DNA of 64,000 nucleotides, from NCBI RefSeq assembly GCF_020103695.1, contig NZ_JAHXBF010000018.1, forward strand, positions 233,656-297,655. The letters run 5' to 3'. This DNA is from Hyalangium versicolor (lineage in GTDB: Bacteria; Myxococcota; Myxococcia; Myxococcales; Myxococcaceae). The notes below the pieces were generated by a model that was given only the letters and a program-made list of their open reading frames with translations, made no database searches and was not told the origin of the DNA. How positions within the stretch are numbered: the first letter of the stretch is position 1; every line of letters begins with the position of its first letter. The position numbers were made by a program, and so were the translations under genes. Shown here piece by piece: positions 35,277 through 44,198 of this stretch.

Positions 35277-36187
35277 CAGAACATCCACCCAGCGCTGAAC
35301 GTCAGCTCCCACCACAGACCCAGACCGGTTCCGGTGATGGGCAGCGCGACCATGGCACGGGGCGAGAAGAAGCCTCCGGTCTGGAAGTAGACGTCCAGGT
35401 TGAGGCCCGTGAGCAGGTTGTATCGCGCTTCATCCAGCTCCATGCCCGGAGGCAGCTTGCTGTCGAGGTTCTCCAGCTCCTGCTCCGACAGTCTGGGAGA
35501 AATGACCGACTTGGCGACCTGGCCGAAGGAAGCGCCCGAGAACCCCCCCGGATAGAACGCATACCGGATCCCCGCGTTCGCGGAGAGCACGAGTTCGGTC
35601 GCGGGGAAGAACCCAGGCCGCGCGGTCGCCACACCCTCCGCCAGCGGATAGCCGAGGTTGACGTCCAACTCGATTCGACTGGGCCGCCCGGACTGGCGAT
35701 ACGGAGTCAGCGCCAGCTTGTCGGTGCTGTCACTCCCCCAGGTCCAGACCCGGGCGATGGCCAGTTCCCCCATGAAGTTTCCCAGCGGCTTGCGGATGAG
35801 TCCTCCGAACCGCGCACTGCTGAAGTTGTTGAGTTCCAGGAGCTGGCTGCCGATCAGTCCGACGCCCAGCGTCTTCTTGCGCCAGTCGAAACGCACGGCT
35901 CGCGAGGCAACGCCAATCATCCGCTCATTGAGCACATCGAAGGGCGTCCGATGACGCTCGATCGTCTCACCCTCCGCGGCTGCTTCGGGAGGAGGCCCTT
36001 CCTTCTTGGGCTGCTCAGGCTGCTCGGGCTGCTCGGGTTGCTTGGGCTGCTCGGGCGTATCCGTGCCTGGCGGCGCGTCACCCTCGCGACGAGCGGTCTC
36101 CGCGGAGGCAGGAGAAGGCTCCTCGGCAGCCAGCGTCGCCGACGGCAGCCCCAGAACGGCAATGAACAGGAGCACGCTACGGATCAA
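35276..36187 (-). CDS. Predicted outer-membrane beta protein with Pro/Glu/Gln spacer
   Basis: The 303-residue protein has a signal peptide (RSVLLFIAVLGLPSATLA), a low-complexity spacer of repeated EQP/KQP units (about 45-65), then amphipathic strands (IELDVNLGYPLAEGV, ELVLSANAGIRYAF, LLTGLNLDVYFQTGG). It ends WWELTFSAGWMF; a terminal Phe after alternating residues is the outer-membrane insertion signal. TTG at 36187 is preferred because it supplies the Arg needed before the hydrophobic stretch. It overlaps the upstream lipoprotein stop by 11 bases. A GTG at 36175 is the alternative. Probably an 8- to 10-strand barrel or porin-like anchor of the motor complex. Confidence 0.72.
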   Translation of the reverse strand: MIRSVLLFIAVLGLPSATLAAEEPSPASAETARREGDAPPGTDTPEQPKQPEQPEQPEQPKKEGPPPEAAAEGETIERHRTPFDVLNERMIGVASRAVRFDWRKKTLGVGLIGSQLLELNNFSSARFGGLIRKPLGNFMGELAIARVWTWGSDSTDKLALTPYRQSGRPSRIELDVNLGYPLAEGVATARPGFFPATELVLSANAGIRYAFYPGGFSGASFGQVAKSVISPRLSEQELENLDSKLPPGMELDEARYNLLTGLNLDVYFQTGGFFSPRAMVALPITGTGLGLWWELTFSAGWMF

Positions 36188-38171
36188 GCGGAAAGCCTCC
36201 GTCGCCGAGAGCCGGATAGCGCGGCCGATAACATTGCCTCTGGTAGCTGTCGCGGAAGCTCGCGCGGACATTGTAGACCCCCGCCGAGTCGAAGGTCGGA
36301 TGGTCGCAGAAGCGGGTGCACTGCAGGAGCACCGTGCTGAGCGGGAACTCTCCTCCCTGCCACAGCTCGGTGCCGTAATACGCCTGGTCCGAACTCGAGA
36401 TCCCGAACGGCACCGTGAGCGAGAACGCACTGGCGGCCCCGGCGAGAAAGACCTCGTACTCGGCGCGCAAGAGGAAGGGGAAGTCCCAGACCAGCCCCAG
36501 CGCGTAGGAGGAGCCCCGCAGCGCCTCGTGAACCTGCGGCAGGCTCTGCAGCGGCAGGGGATCGGTGTCCGGCGCGGTGCGAAAGACCACCGCTGACGTG
36601 CGCGGGTCCTCGGGCTGGCAATACGAGAACGCATCGCTCGGGGCAGCCGTCACAATCTCATTGTTGAAGAAGGTGGCGACACCGAAATCCCCGACCTGGA
36701 CATTCTGCGAGATCGGCGTCCGCTCGGGAGCCAGGAAGAGCAACTCGCGCATCTTGCCCGCCTGGGCATCGGAGTACTTCGAGAGGAACTTCAAGTACTG
36801 CGCACGGGTGGGAAGAATGGGCAGGCTCGAGAAGCGAAACGGCCCGAGGTTCAGATCAGGAGTGTCCGGCAACAGGGGGCACGAGCGCTGGGACGCCGGC
36901 GAGATGACGTCGAGATCATCTTCCTGTATCGCGGGGCACCAGAGCACGAGGTGCTTGAGCTGTGGGCGCACGATTGAATAGCCGAAGCTGTCGAACACGA
37001 AGGCCCCACTGACCCGGGGCGAACTCTTGTCCCGCTCGAAGGGGAGGACCTGCTCCAGAGCATCCTCGATGACCCGCGCGAGCTGCCCGCTCGAGTCATC
37101 CTGGTGCAGGGCCAGGGAGAGGACCATGTCTCGTCCCTGAGCACGCTCCGTGTCGATCCGCTCGCGGAAGCGGGCGGCGAGCTGATTCGCGAAGCCCGGA
37201 TCGCGCCAGTTGTCGGTACAGATTTCGGGGGAGCCATCGAGCAAGAGCCGCTGGACCTGCATCGCCCTGTGGGGTTCGGAGATCGTCCGCGCACAGGGCC
37301 TCAGCAGGAACCCCAGGACGGCGTTGGTACGGATGGGGTTGCGCAAACCCGGGAAGGCAGCGCTCACCTCCGGGTTCTTCCGTGCCAGCGCCACGGCCTC
37401 GAAGGTGCCTCGCGCGTCCGTCACCGTCGACTCGGCGCAGACGATGGACGCCGCCGAGGCCGCCGCTGGCAACCCGTCCGCATGGAACACCGCTCGTGTC
37501 GACGTCTCGACCGGGGCCCATCCCAACGGGGTCAGCGATCCAGGACACGCAGGGGTGGACGCGTAGCCGTAGGGGCTCTCCTCGAACGCCTGATCGAGAT
37601 CGCCGTACCGCGGTTCGCTGATGCGGAAGGTGCGGCGCAACCCCAGCGCCTGCACCTCTTCATTGCGAAGGGTCGGGAACTGGTGGCGAGCGCGCCACTG
37701 CACATGGGTGTTGGCCTCGTCAAAGACGCCGTAGACGACCAGGCTGCGATGGGAATAGGCCGGCCCCGCACCGATGAGGTTGAGCTTCACCGGAGCGGAG
37801 AGCGTGAGTGCACCCTCCCGGTGGTAGCGCAGGCGCACTCCGACATTCCTGGGGGCTCGCGCGACATGAAGGCTGGTGCTGCCACAGCGGGCCTTGTTCC
37901 CACAGTCCACGGGCAGGTGGGTGTGCACCGGGGTGAACTCGGAGACAGGCGTCCAGGGAACTTCTCCGTCATCCGTGCGATAGGAGATCTCGATCTGACT
38001 CTCGGGCCCGAGGCCCTGCTCGGCCTCGACGCGATAGAAGATGAAGAGCGTCTCCTCCTGCGAGAACCACGCCGCATCAGCGAGCGTGAATCCGGCGTAG
38101 ATGTCGGAGATCGGCACCTTCTCGCAGGCCGCGCACAAGGCGAGCGCGAGCAGCACTCCTATGCGGACCAT
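36177..38171 (-). CDS. Large lipoprotein of the motor cluster
   Basis: The 664-residue lipoprotein has lipobox LCAACEK. After it come all-beta, immunoglobulin-like stretches (IEISYRTDDGEVPW, VGVRLRYHREGALTLSAPVKLNL), then a mixed region of unknown fold with about 16 cysteines, several in pairs that could form disulfides. It has no recognisable enzyme motif. ATG 38171 is taken as start, 9 bases after the stop of the FliG-like gene; GTG 38180 abuts that stop directly. Probably a periplasm-facing outer- or inner-membrane lipoprotein that links the motor to the surface. The family is not recognised. Confidence 0.78.
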   Translation of the reverse strand: MVRIGVLLALALCAACEKVPISDIYAGFTLADAAWFSQEETLFIFYRVEAEQGLGPESQIEISYRTDDGEVPWTPVSEFTPVHTHLPVDCGNKARCGSTSLHVARAPRNVGVRLRYHREGALTLSAPVKLNLIGAGPAYSHRSLVVYGVFDEANTHVQWRARHQFPTLRNEEVQALGLRRTFRISEPRYGDLDQAFEESPYGYASTPACPGSLTPLGWAPVETSTRAVFHADGLPAAASAASIVCAESTVTDARGTFEAVALARKNPEVSAAFPGLRNPIRTNAVLGFLLRPCARTISEPHRAMQVQRLLLDGSPEICTDNWRDPGFANQLAARFRERIDTERAQGRDMVLSLALHQDDSSGQLARVIEDALEQVLPFERDKSSPRVSGAFVFDSFGYSIVRPQLKHLVLWCPAIQEDDLDVISPASQRSCPLLPDTPDLNLGPFRFSSLPILPTRAQYLKFLSKYSDAQAGKMRELLFLAPERTPISQNVQVGDFGVATFFNNEIVTAAPSDAFSYCQPEDPRTSAVVFRTAPDTDPLPLQSLPQVHEALRGSSYALGLVWDFPFLLRAEYEVFLAGAASAFSLTVPFGISSSDQAYYGTELWQGGEFPLSTVLLQCTRFCDHPTFDSAGVYNVRASFRDSYQRQCYRPRYPALGDGGFPLDP

Positions 38172-38180
38172 GGCACCCAC

Positions 38181-40031
38181 TCAGGACACGAGCTCCGTGA
38201 ACGACACCCGGCCCCCCGCCACCAACCGCTTCACCGCCGACACCAGCTCATCGTGGCCCCGGCGAGCCATGCGGAACTGATCCTCCGGAGAGCTGAACGC
38301 CATGTTGGCGCGCACGGCGTTCTGCATGGACGGCGCGAGCGTGCTGATGAAGCTCTCCCGCCATGCCGGCTGCTGCACCGAGGACCAGCCCGCCAGCACC
38401 TTGACGTCCACCTCGAGCAGCATGTCCGCCTGGACGTCCCGGGGCAGCTTCAGGAGCATGTCCGGGTACAGGATGTCCTGGTACCAGGCCGGGAAGGCTC
38501 CGCTCGAGCGCTGGAGCATGCCCGTCAGGAGCGACTGGCGATCCTCTGCGCCAATGTACGTGAAGAGGACGGACAGCGCCCCGGCCGCGTCGAACTCGTG
38601 GCCCCTGTCGCGGATGGCATCCGGCGACGACTCCGGAGGATGCGGCAGGGAGCGGCCGGCCCGCGCGGCGTCCAGCGCCTCGAACAGATAGCTCTGCTCC
38701 TCGGGGGACATGCGGTTGGACGACAGCAGTTGGCTCGCGATTTTCATCTGGAGCGCGGGAGAGAGCGTGCGCGCCACCTCGTGCTGGGAATCCGAGGGCG
38801 CCAGGGCGAAGAGGAGCGCCGCGTGGCGCGGCGTCAGGCTCTCGATCAGGTGCGCGATGCCGCGGCTTCCGAACTCCTCGCGAATGCTCCGATAGCTCTC
38901 CGCATCCGACTGAGAGAGCAGCGACGCGCAGATGGCGTGATGGTTGAGCTTGCGGAAGAACTCCGCGTCCGAGGGGAGCTGCTTCTCGTCCACGTGCCTC
39001 AGGTACTCCGCGAACCCCACCTTGCGCATCGCGAGCTCACCCTCTGACGAGAAGGCCGAGGACAGCTTGTCCCCGAAGAGGACGATCGCCTTCGCGAGCA
39101 GCTCGAACTCTCCCGCCTTCAGCCACTGACGGAGGAGCGCCACGACGACGCTCTTGTCCTTTGCCAGCTCGGCCTCGGTCATCCGGCCCGCCCACAGCCG
39201 CCGCTGCTCGGCGACGAACGCCGCCTCCTCGCGCCCCTCCGCCGCTGGGTTGAGCGCCGCCGAAGCTTCACCCGCGGCACCCGAGGCCGTGGCCCCCACC
39301 GGTACCGCGGCCTTGTCGAGGGTGCCAGCCGCCATCTGCGCCAGCATCGCCTTCTCCTCGAGCGACTCCTTCCCGAGGCGGCGAAGCGCCCAGATGATGA
39401 TCAGCGCAGCCACGGTGCCGAGCACCACGGCGATCATCCATGCGAAGTGTGGCAACAGGCTCACCCACAGCTCGCGGAGCGCGACGCCCGACTCCCACTG
39501 GGCCGGGGGGGTTGGGGCAACCGCGGCGGGAGGAGGAGGCTCGACCTTGGGCGGAGGAACCGGCTCGGGCTTGGGTGCGGGGGGCTCGCTCAGCGTTGGA
39601 GAGATCGGCTCCAGAACCTGACGTCCCACGGTCACCTTGAGCCACCCCTTCGACAGGCGCTGCTCGAGCCGCCGGACGAGCCCCTGGACGTCCCGAGCGG
39701 AGACGGACTTCTCGTGAGCGAAGTCACAGGAGGCCTCCGTGAGGTACTCCTGCACCGGAACGCTGCCGGGGCCTTCGGACTGGCCGATGCCCGGCAACGA
39801 GGAGGAGCGCGGCATGTCCACCACCGCATGGTCCCGGTAGACGCAGCCCTTGGAGACGCAGCGCTCGGGAGCACAGTCGCGGATCAGCGCCGAGTCGAAC
39901 TGCCGCTCGAGGGCGCGCAGTTCCAGGAGCACGGTGGCCGGAATGTGCTTCTGGGGCACCGGGACGGTACTCTCCTGGGCCAGGGCGCTGACCGGCAGCG
40001 CGAGGAGCAGGCAGAGAACGAGGCTTCTCAT
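38181..40031 (-). CDS. Membrane-anchored FliG-like motor protein
   Basis: The 616-residue protein has a signal sequence (1-18), a periplasmic N-domain with four Cys (53, 58, 63, 102), a Pro-rich spacer (148-178), one membrane helix (about 196-214), and a cytosolic C-terminal half matching FliG. Residues about 391-455 follow the FliG middle-domain pattern (IAHLIESLTPRHAALLFALAP). Residues about 515-612 follow FliG-C, with VDVKVLAGWSS, WRESFISTLAP and AVKRLVAGGRVSF. By-eye alignment keeps the Arg equivalent to E. coli FliG Arg281 (R558), but Asp288/289 align with Ala575-Asn576. The start overlaps the MotB-like stop by one base. Normal FliG is soluble, so a membrane-spanning form is unusual. It is presumed to receive torque or force from the MotA-like stator. 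Confidence 0.82.
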   Translation of the reverse strand: MRSLVLCLLLALPVSALAQESTVPVPQKHIPATVLLELRALERQFDSALIRDCAPERCVSKGCVYRDHAVVDMPRSSSLPGIGQSEGPGSVPVQEYLTEASCDFAHEKSVSARDVQGLVRRLEQRLSKGWLKVTVGRQVLEPISPTLSEPPAPKPEPVPPPKVEPPPPAAVAPTPPAQWESGVALRELWVSLLPHFAWMIAVVLGTVAALIIIWALRRLGKESLEEKAMLAQMAAGTLDKAAVPVGATASGAAGEASAALNPAAEGREEAAFVAEQRRLWAGRMTEAELAKDKSVVVALLRQWLKAGEFELLAKAIVLFGDKLSSAFSSEGELAMRKVGFAEYLRHVDEKQLPSDAEFFRKLNHHAICASLLSQSDAESYRSIREEFGSRGIAHLIESLTPRHAALLFALAPSDSQHEVARTLSPALQMKIASQLLSSNRMSPEEQSYLFEALDAARAGRSLPHPPESSPDAIRDRGHEFDAAGALSVLFTYIGAEDRQSLLTGMLQRSSGAFPAWYQDILYPDMLLKLPRDVQADMLLEVDVKVLAGWSSVQQPAWRESFISTLAPSMQNAVRANMAFSSPEDQFRMARRGHDELVSAVKRLVAGGRVSFTELVS

Positions 40032-40657
40032 CAGTAGATCCTCACGACGACACGGCGGTGCCGGGCCAGGCGTTCCTGGGGGCTCAGCCCCGTGAGCTGC
40101 TCCTCGGGCAGCGGTTTGGTATCGGCGTAGCCCTCGACGCGTATGCGCTCGCGCGCGAGCCCTGCCGCCTCCAGCCGCTGCCGCACCACGATGGCGCGCG
40201 CGCTGGAGAGCTCCCAGTTCGAGGCGAACAGTCCGCCGCTGACGATGGGGGTCGAGTCCGTGTGTCCCTCGACCGCGAAGGAGTACTTCGTCGAGTAGGG
40301 GGCGAGCACCTGCAGCATCGAGGTGACGGCCTGCTCGAGCTCGGGACGGATCTGCGCCTTGCCCGAGTCGAAGACCAGGCCCGAGTTGAGCGAGAGCTCG
40401 AGCCCGTCGGCGGTGACGTTCGTGCGCACCAGCTCCTGCATCTGCTTCTGCGCGATCTGCGCGTCGATCTCCTTGCGAATGGACTCCAGGCTCGTGGGGC
40501 TCTCGCTCCCGGAGATGCTCTTGACGATCTGCTGCATGCGACCCTTGCTGAGGTTGGCCGCGGTGAGCAGCACCACGAAGAAGAGCAGCAGGTTGGTGAT
40601 CAAGTCCGCGTAGCTGAGCAGCCAGCTCTCCTCGCTTCCATTCCGGCGCCGTTGCAT
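40031..40657 (-). CDS. MotB-like stator protein with OmpA peptidoglycan-binding domain
   Basis: The 208-residue protein has one N-terminal membrane helix (SWLLSYADLITNLLLFFVVL, 11-30) carrying Asp18, at the place of MotB's proton-binding aspartate in the YAD motif. A linker and an OmpA-like domain follow (FDSGKAQI, VEGHTDSTP with GHTD at 131-134, NWELSSARA at 147-155), which bind peptidoglycan. It should assemble with the adjacent MotA-like protein (3-base gap) as a proton or sodium channel fixed to the cell wall. The next gene, the FliG-like protein, overlaps its stop by one base. Typical MotB is about 250-310 residues, so this one has a short linker. Confidence 0.92.
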   Translation of the reverse strand: MQRRRNGSEESWLLSYADLITNLLLFFVVLLTAANLSKGRMQQIVKSISGSESPTSLESIRKEIDAQIAQKQMQELVRTNVTADGLELSLNSGLVFDSGKAQIRPELEQAVTSMLQVLAPYSTKYSFAVEGHTDSTPIVSGGLFASNWELSSARAIVVRQRLEAAGLARERIRVEGYADTKPLPEEQLTGLSPQERLARHRRVVVRIY

Positions 40658-40660
40658 GGT

Positions 40661-41398
40661 CTACCCCGCCCTCGACTCCGCCCGCGACACGCCTCCGCCG
40701 CGAGCGATGAGTTCGTTCGCGCTCTTCTCGCACCGCTCGAGGAAGCCCAGCCGTTCATCGAGCAGTCCATTGAGCAGGTGGCCGATGGGCCCGGCAATGC
40801 CCGCGCCGAAGGCGACTCCGTAGAGCGTCGCGAGCAGGGCGAGGGACATCGCGGCGCCGATGTTGAGGTTGTCCGCGCTCATGCCGCGGAAGAGCTGGAT
40901 CATGCCTGTGATGGTGCCCACCATCCCGAACGCCGGCCCCAGCTTGGAGAGCATCTCCCAGTTGTTGATCGCCGGCTGCCAGCGGCTGATCTCCTCGTGC
41001 CGAAGCTCGAGGAACTCCTTGGAGCTGGCCGCCTCAGGCGCGCGGCTCAGGATGAGATCGACCAGCTGCTTGATGGGATCGAAGCGGCTCTTCTCCGCGA
41101 TCGAGAGCGCCTGGCCTCGCCTGCCCTCTCGCCACAGCGTGCAGAACTGCTCCCGCTCGAGCTCCATCGCCGACGTCTGCTTCCCGAAGACCTGCAGGCC
41201 CGGGATGAGCTCTCGCAGACAGAGGAGGGTGCGCAGCGCCGTCGTGCGGCTGGAACCCACCAGCACCGCCGAGAACGAGCCCACCACCACCATGACCAGG
41301 GCATGGCCGTCGAACGCGGAGATGACCTGGGCATTGCCGCGGTCCTTGAACCCGAACCAGACGACGAACCCCAGAACAACCAGGCCAATGATTTGCAC
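40661..41398 (-). CDS. MotA/TolQ/ExbB-family stator channel subunit
   Basis: The 245-residue protein has four membrane helices: IIGLVVLGFVVWFGF, LVMVVVGSFSAVLVG, LGPAFGMVGTITGMIQLF and MSLALLATLYGVAFGAGIAG. A cytosolic loop of roughly 90 residues lies between helices 2 and 3. The four-helix layout, loop length and the two C-terminal signatures fit MotA better than three-helix TolQ/ExbB. GTG start with GGAG six bases before. It conducts ions together with the MotB-like protein and turns the ion-motive force into movement. The partner for torque is presumably the FliG-like protein two genes downstream. Confidence 0.9.
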   Translation of the reverse strand: MQIIGLVVLGFVVWFGFKDRGNAQVISAFDGHALVMVVVGSFSAVLVGSSRTTALRTLLCLRELIPGLQVFGKQTSAMELEREQFCTLWREGRRGQALSIAEKSRFDPIKQLVDLILSRAPEAASSKEFLELRHEEISRWQPAINNWEMLSKLGPAFGMVGTITGMIQLFRGMSADNLNIGAAMSLALLATLYGVAFGAGIAGPIGHLLNGLLDERLGFLERCEKSANELIARGGGVSRAESRAG

Positions 41399-41407
41399 GC
41401 GAGACTC

Positions 41408-42043
41408 CTATTTCCTCTGGCGCTGGAGCTCTTCCAGCTTCTTGCGAACTTCCGGATCGCTCTCGATCGCCTCGACCTGCTCGTAGATTTCGATGGCCTT
41501 GTCGCGCTCCCCCATCATCAGGAGCAGCGAGGCCTTGGCGCGCAGGAACTCCGGATGCGACTTGTACCGCTGGAGCACCGTCTCGCACCACTCGAGCGCC
41601 AGGGGATAGTTCCCTTCCTTGACCGCCTGCTGCATGAGGGAGCGAGCACGGGTGATGCTAACCTCGGGAGCGCTCTCATCGATGCGCAGCCCTCGCGCGC
41701 GATAGGCCTCGACGAGCGACGCATCCGCCTGGGTGGGAGGCGGGGGCACCACGCGCGTCGCGGGGATGGTCTTCACGTCGGGACTCCCGGCCCCGTGCTC
41801 GATGACGATGCGTTGGCCCGTCGCCAGCACCGGCACGTCGACCTCGGTGATGAGGTTGCCGTCGTTCCACCGGACCTTCATCACCGTGGTGGAGCCGAAG
41901 CCGAGCGGCCGCGTCAGCGTCCCCTCCTCCTTGAGCGCCGGGTGTTTCTGGGGCGCGGGCTCGATGAGGTAGTAGGTGTAGTTGCGCGCCGAGCACGCAG
42001 CGAGGAACGGAAGGCTGAGGATGAGGACAAGGAGTCGACTCAT
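41408..42043 (-). CDS. TPR-containing lipoprotein of the motor cluster
   Basis: The 211-residue lipoprotein (lipobox LAAC) has a beta-rich N-terminal region (STTVMKVRWNDGNLITEVDVPV) and C-terminal TPR units (YPLALEWCETVLQRY, PEFLRAKASLLLMMGERDKAIEIYEQV). TPRs mediate protein contacts. The beginning of the gene overlaps the stop of the upstream beta protein by 4 nt, and the MotA-like GTG follows 9 bases after its stop. A periplasmic assembly or coupling lipoprotein is the simplest reading, by analogy with PilF/Tgl-type TPR lipoproteins. The sequence does not prove it. Confidence 0.8.
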   Translation of the reverse strand: MSRLLVLILSLPFLAACSARNYTYYLIEPAPQKHPALKEEGTLTRPLGFGSTTVMKVRWNDGNLITEVDVPVLATGQRIVIEHGAGSPDVKTIPATRVVPPPPTQADASLVEAYRARGLRIDESAPEVSITRARSLMQQAVKEGNYPLALEWCETVLQRYKSHPEFLRAKASLLLMMGERDKAIEIYEQVEAIESDPEVRKKLEELQRQRK

Positions 42044-43002
42044 GGCAGGAAGGGCAGCAGCGAGACGTTCATGAGGGAGAAGCCGACCCCCACCCGCCCA
42101 TTGGTGGACGCGGAGAAGGTGACACCGTAGTTGGACCTGGCGATGGGCACGCGGAGCATGAAGACCGCCGTCATCAGCGGGTCGACGACATCCACGTCCT
42201 CGCCGCTGATGCCTTGAATCAGGCCGGTGGGCAGGCTCATCAGGAGCTTGCCGCCGACCGTGATGTTGAGGGCACTGGGAATCACCCGGTAGTAGGCGCC
42301 GCCCACGCCCAGCACCGGGTCGTAGAGAGACAGCGTGAACCCGGAGAGGTTGGCGTTGGTATCCCCCCACTGCTCCACCCAGTCGAGGGAGACGTGCTGT
42401 CCGGGGTACATCGTCACGTCAAAGAAGGCGTGCGTGATGCTGTCGCCTCGAGAGCGGCGGTCGAGTTCCCGGACGAGCGCGAGGTTGCGGCGCGTGCGTG
42501 CCGGGCCGGTCATCGACGCGTCGAAGTTCTCCGCGAGCACGATGCGGCTGTTGCGCAGCTCGATGATTCGCAGCGACACGCCCTCGGTGGTCTCATCGAG
42601 CCAGATGGCGGTCCGAGCGGGCGCCGAGCTGCCTCGGTTCGCTTCGTCCAGGCGGGTGATCTCGGCCGTCCCCAGGCTCGTGGTGACCTGCTCGAGCATG
42701 CCGTTCTCGACATAGGTGCGAGGCGCCATGCAGGCCTCGCAGGAGCGGAGCCCGCCAGCGCCGAAGACGCGCGCCAACGTCGCCAATGCCTCGGTCGGGT
42801 ACCAGGTCCTCGTCTCCTCGAACGCGGGGTTGACGCTGACAACCACCGCCGGCAACAGGTCCTTGGTCGAGAAGCCACCGCCCTCGAGCCGCAAGGCCAG
42901 GGTCTCCTCGAGGCGAGAGAGCGCCTCGCGGCTCGCTTCGCGCTGGGCGAGGGCCGCGGTGGGGAGCAATGCGGCAAGGAGGGCGAGGCGCGCTAGAAGC
43001 AA
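42040..43002 (-). CDS. Secreted beta-rich protein, possible outer-membrane component
   Basis: The 320-residue protein has a signal peptide (LLARLALLAALLPTAALAQ) and a mixed N-terminal domain (EETLALRLEGGGFSTKDLLPAVVVSVN, with a CEAC pair near residue 90) that recalls the CsgG/TolB-N-like domain of outer-membrane assembly proteins. It then has a strand-rich C-terminal half (SGFTLSLYDPVLGVGGAYYRV, YGVTFSASTNGRVGVGFSL). TTG start overlaps the upstream gene's stop by 10 bases. CsgG-like resemblance is tentative. It belongs to the middle of the cluster, next to the stator genes. Confidence 0.7.
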   Translation of the reverse strand: MLLARLALLAALLPTAALAQREASREALSRLEETLALRLEGGGFSTKDLLPAVVVSVNPAFEETRTWYPTEALATLARVFGAGGLRSCEACMAPRTYVENGMLEQVTTSLGTAEITRLDEANRGSSAPARTAIWLDETTEGVSLRIIELRNSRIVLAENFDASMTGPARTRRNLALVRELDRRSRGDSITHAFFDVTMYPGQHVSLDWVEQWGDTNANLSGFTLSLYDPVLGVGGAYYRVIPSALNITVGGKLLMSLPTGLIQGISGEDVDVVDPLMTAVFMLRVPIARSNYGVTFSASTNGRVGVGFSLMNVSLLPFLP

Positions 43003-44198
43003 AACGACACCTCCACGCCCATGGAGTGGAAACTGATGACGCCCAGATCCAGGTAATGGCCGATGGCTGGGGCATCGCCCATGGAAGGCAGCGACTCCAG
43101 GAAGAATCCAGCGCCGATCCGGTTCTTGAGGCGCAGCTCGAGCCCCAGTTGGAGTGCGCCAAACGTCGCCTCCGGCTGCCGGCCCGTGATCTGTTGCAGG
43201 ATCGCATCCAGATCTGGGATCTCATCTTGAAAGGTGAGCGCGTTGTTGCCATGGATGGAGATCACCGAGGCGCCAACGAACGCATAGAGATCTGGCCCCG
43301 TCAGCGAGCTCTCCGAGCCCGAGATCAGGCGAGACAGGCGCCCCTGTGCCAGCCAGCCGACGTGGAGTTCGGGCGCCCAGCTGACCCCCACCGTGAAGCT
43401 TCCCATCCATGAGCGAGCCTGGGTGAGCGAGCCTTCTACACCTGCTTGGAGCCAGGGAAACGGCGTGACCCTCACGGGAGCCGAAGACTTCGAGGCATAG
43501 GTGCGTACAGCGATCGTCAAAGGCACCTGGTACAGGCCTCGCCCCCGCAGCGCATCGGCATACTCCCGATGCGCCTCCGAGGCGCTCTTCAGGCGGTCTC
43601 CGCTGCGCAGGAGGGCTGGCGCGGAGGTCGAGGTGGAGAGCGTCTTCGCATAGATGATGGGCAGCGCTGGCTCGAGGTTGGTGATACGCGCGCGCAGCAC
43701 CAACGCGGCGCCCTCGGCCTCGAAGTCGAGGAAGAGGGCATGACGGCTTCCCGCGAGGGTGCCCGCTGCGGAGAGGGCCTCTGGCTCGTCCACCCCGCGC
43801 GACACGATGGTGCCTTTGGCACCGGAGTGCACGACCACGGCGGTGCACTGCGGGCAGTGCGTGAGCGCAACGTGGGTCCCCGGGTTGTTCACGATGAGGG
43901 ACGCGAAGTGATTTTCGATGAGGGCCCTCATCCCGCTGCCAAAGCCGACGGGCACACTGACGTCCGCGAGCACCACCGGCGTCTCGAGGGCGAACACGGG
44001 TTGCTCGGTCCAACCGAAGACGAGCTCATCGAGCAGATCGTAGGCCTGGAGCTGGATCTGGGCCGCGATCTCTCCGCGCAAGGCCTCCATCTGGGCCTTC
44101 TGGGCATCAGACAGCGGCGACTCCTCTGCCCCGGCGGCGGCCGGCAGCACGACGAGGAGCAGACTCAGGAGCGCGGGCCTCACTGGAGCCATTTCCAT
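42993..44198 (-). CDS. Secreted protein with probable outer-membrane C-terminus
   Basis: The 401-residue protein (399 if started at the second ATG, 44192) has a signal peptide (ALLSLLLVVLPAAAGAEE). Its N-terminal half is alpha/beta (CsgG-like layout: HFASLIVNNPGTHVALTHCPQCTAVVV). The C-terminal half has strands with alternating hydrophobics (SFTVGVSWAPELHVGWLAQG, FGALQLGLELRLKNRIGAGFF) and ends in EVSFCF, a terminal Phe as expected for outer-membrane barrels. It resembles the neighbouring 320-residue protein in layout, so the two may be diverged paralogues. It overlaps the previous gene's stop by about 19 bases. Confidence 0.7.
   Translation of the reverse strand: MEMAPVRPALLSLLLVVLPAAAGAEESPLSDAQKAQMEALRGEIAAQIQLQAYDLLDELVFGWTEQPVFALETPVVLADVSVPVGFGSGMRALIENHFASLIVNNPGTHVALTHCPQCTAVVVHSGAKGTIVSRGVDEPEALSAAGTLAGSRHALFLDFEAEGAALVLRARITNLEPALPIIYAKTLSTSTSAPALLRSGDRLKSASEAHREYADALRGRGLYQVPLTIAVRTYASKSSAPVRVTPFPWLQAGVEGSLTQARSWMGSFTVGVSWAPELHVGWLAQGRLSRLISGSESSLTGPDLYAFVGASVISIHGNNALTFQDEIPDLDAILQQITGRQPEATFGALQLGLELRLKNRIGAGFFLESLPSMGDAPAIGHYLDLGVISFHSMGVEVSFCF

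Noticed and set aside
40058..42130. Plus-strand 690-codon open frame opposite the MotA/MotB genes
   Set aside because: Antisense shadow; the minus-strand proteins have clear domains.
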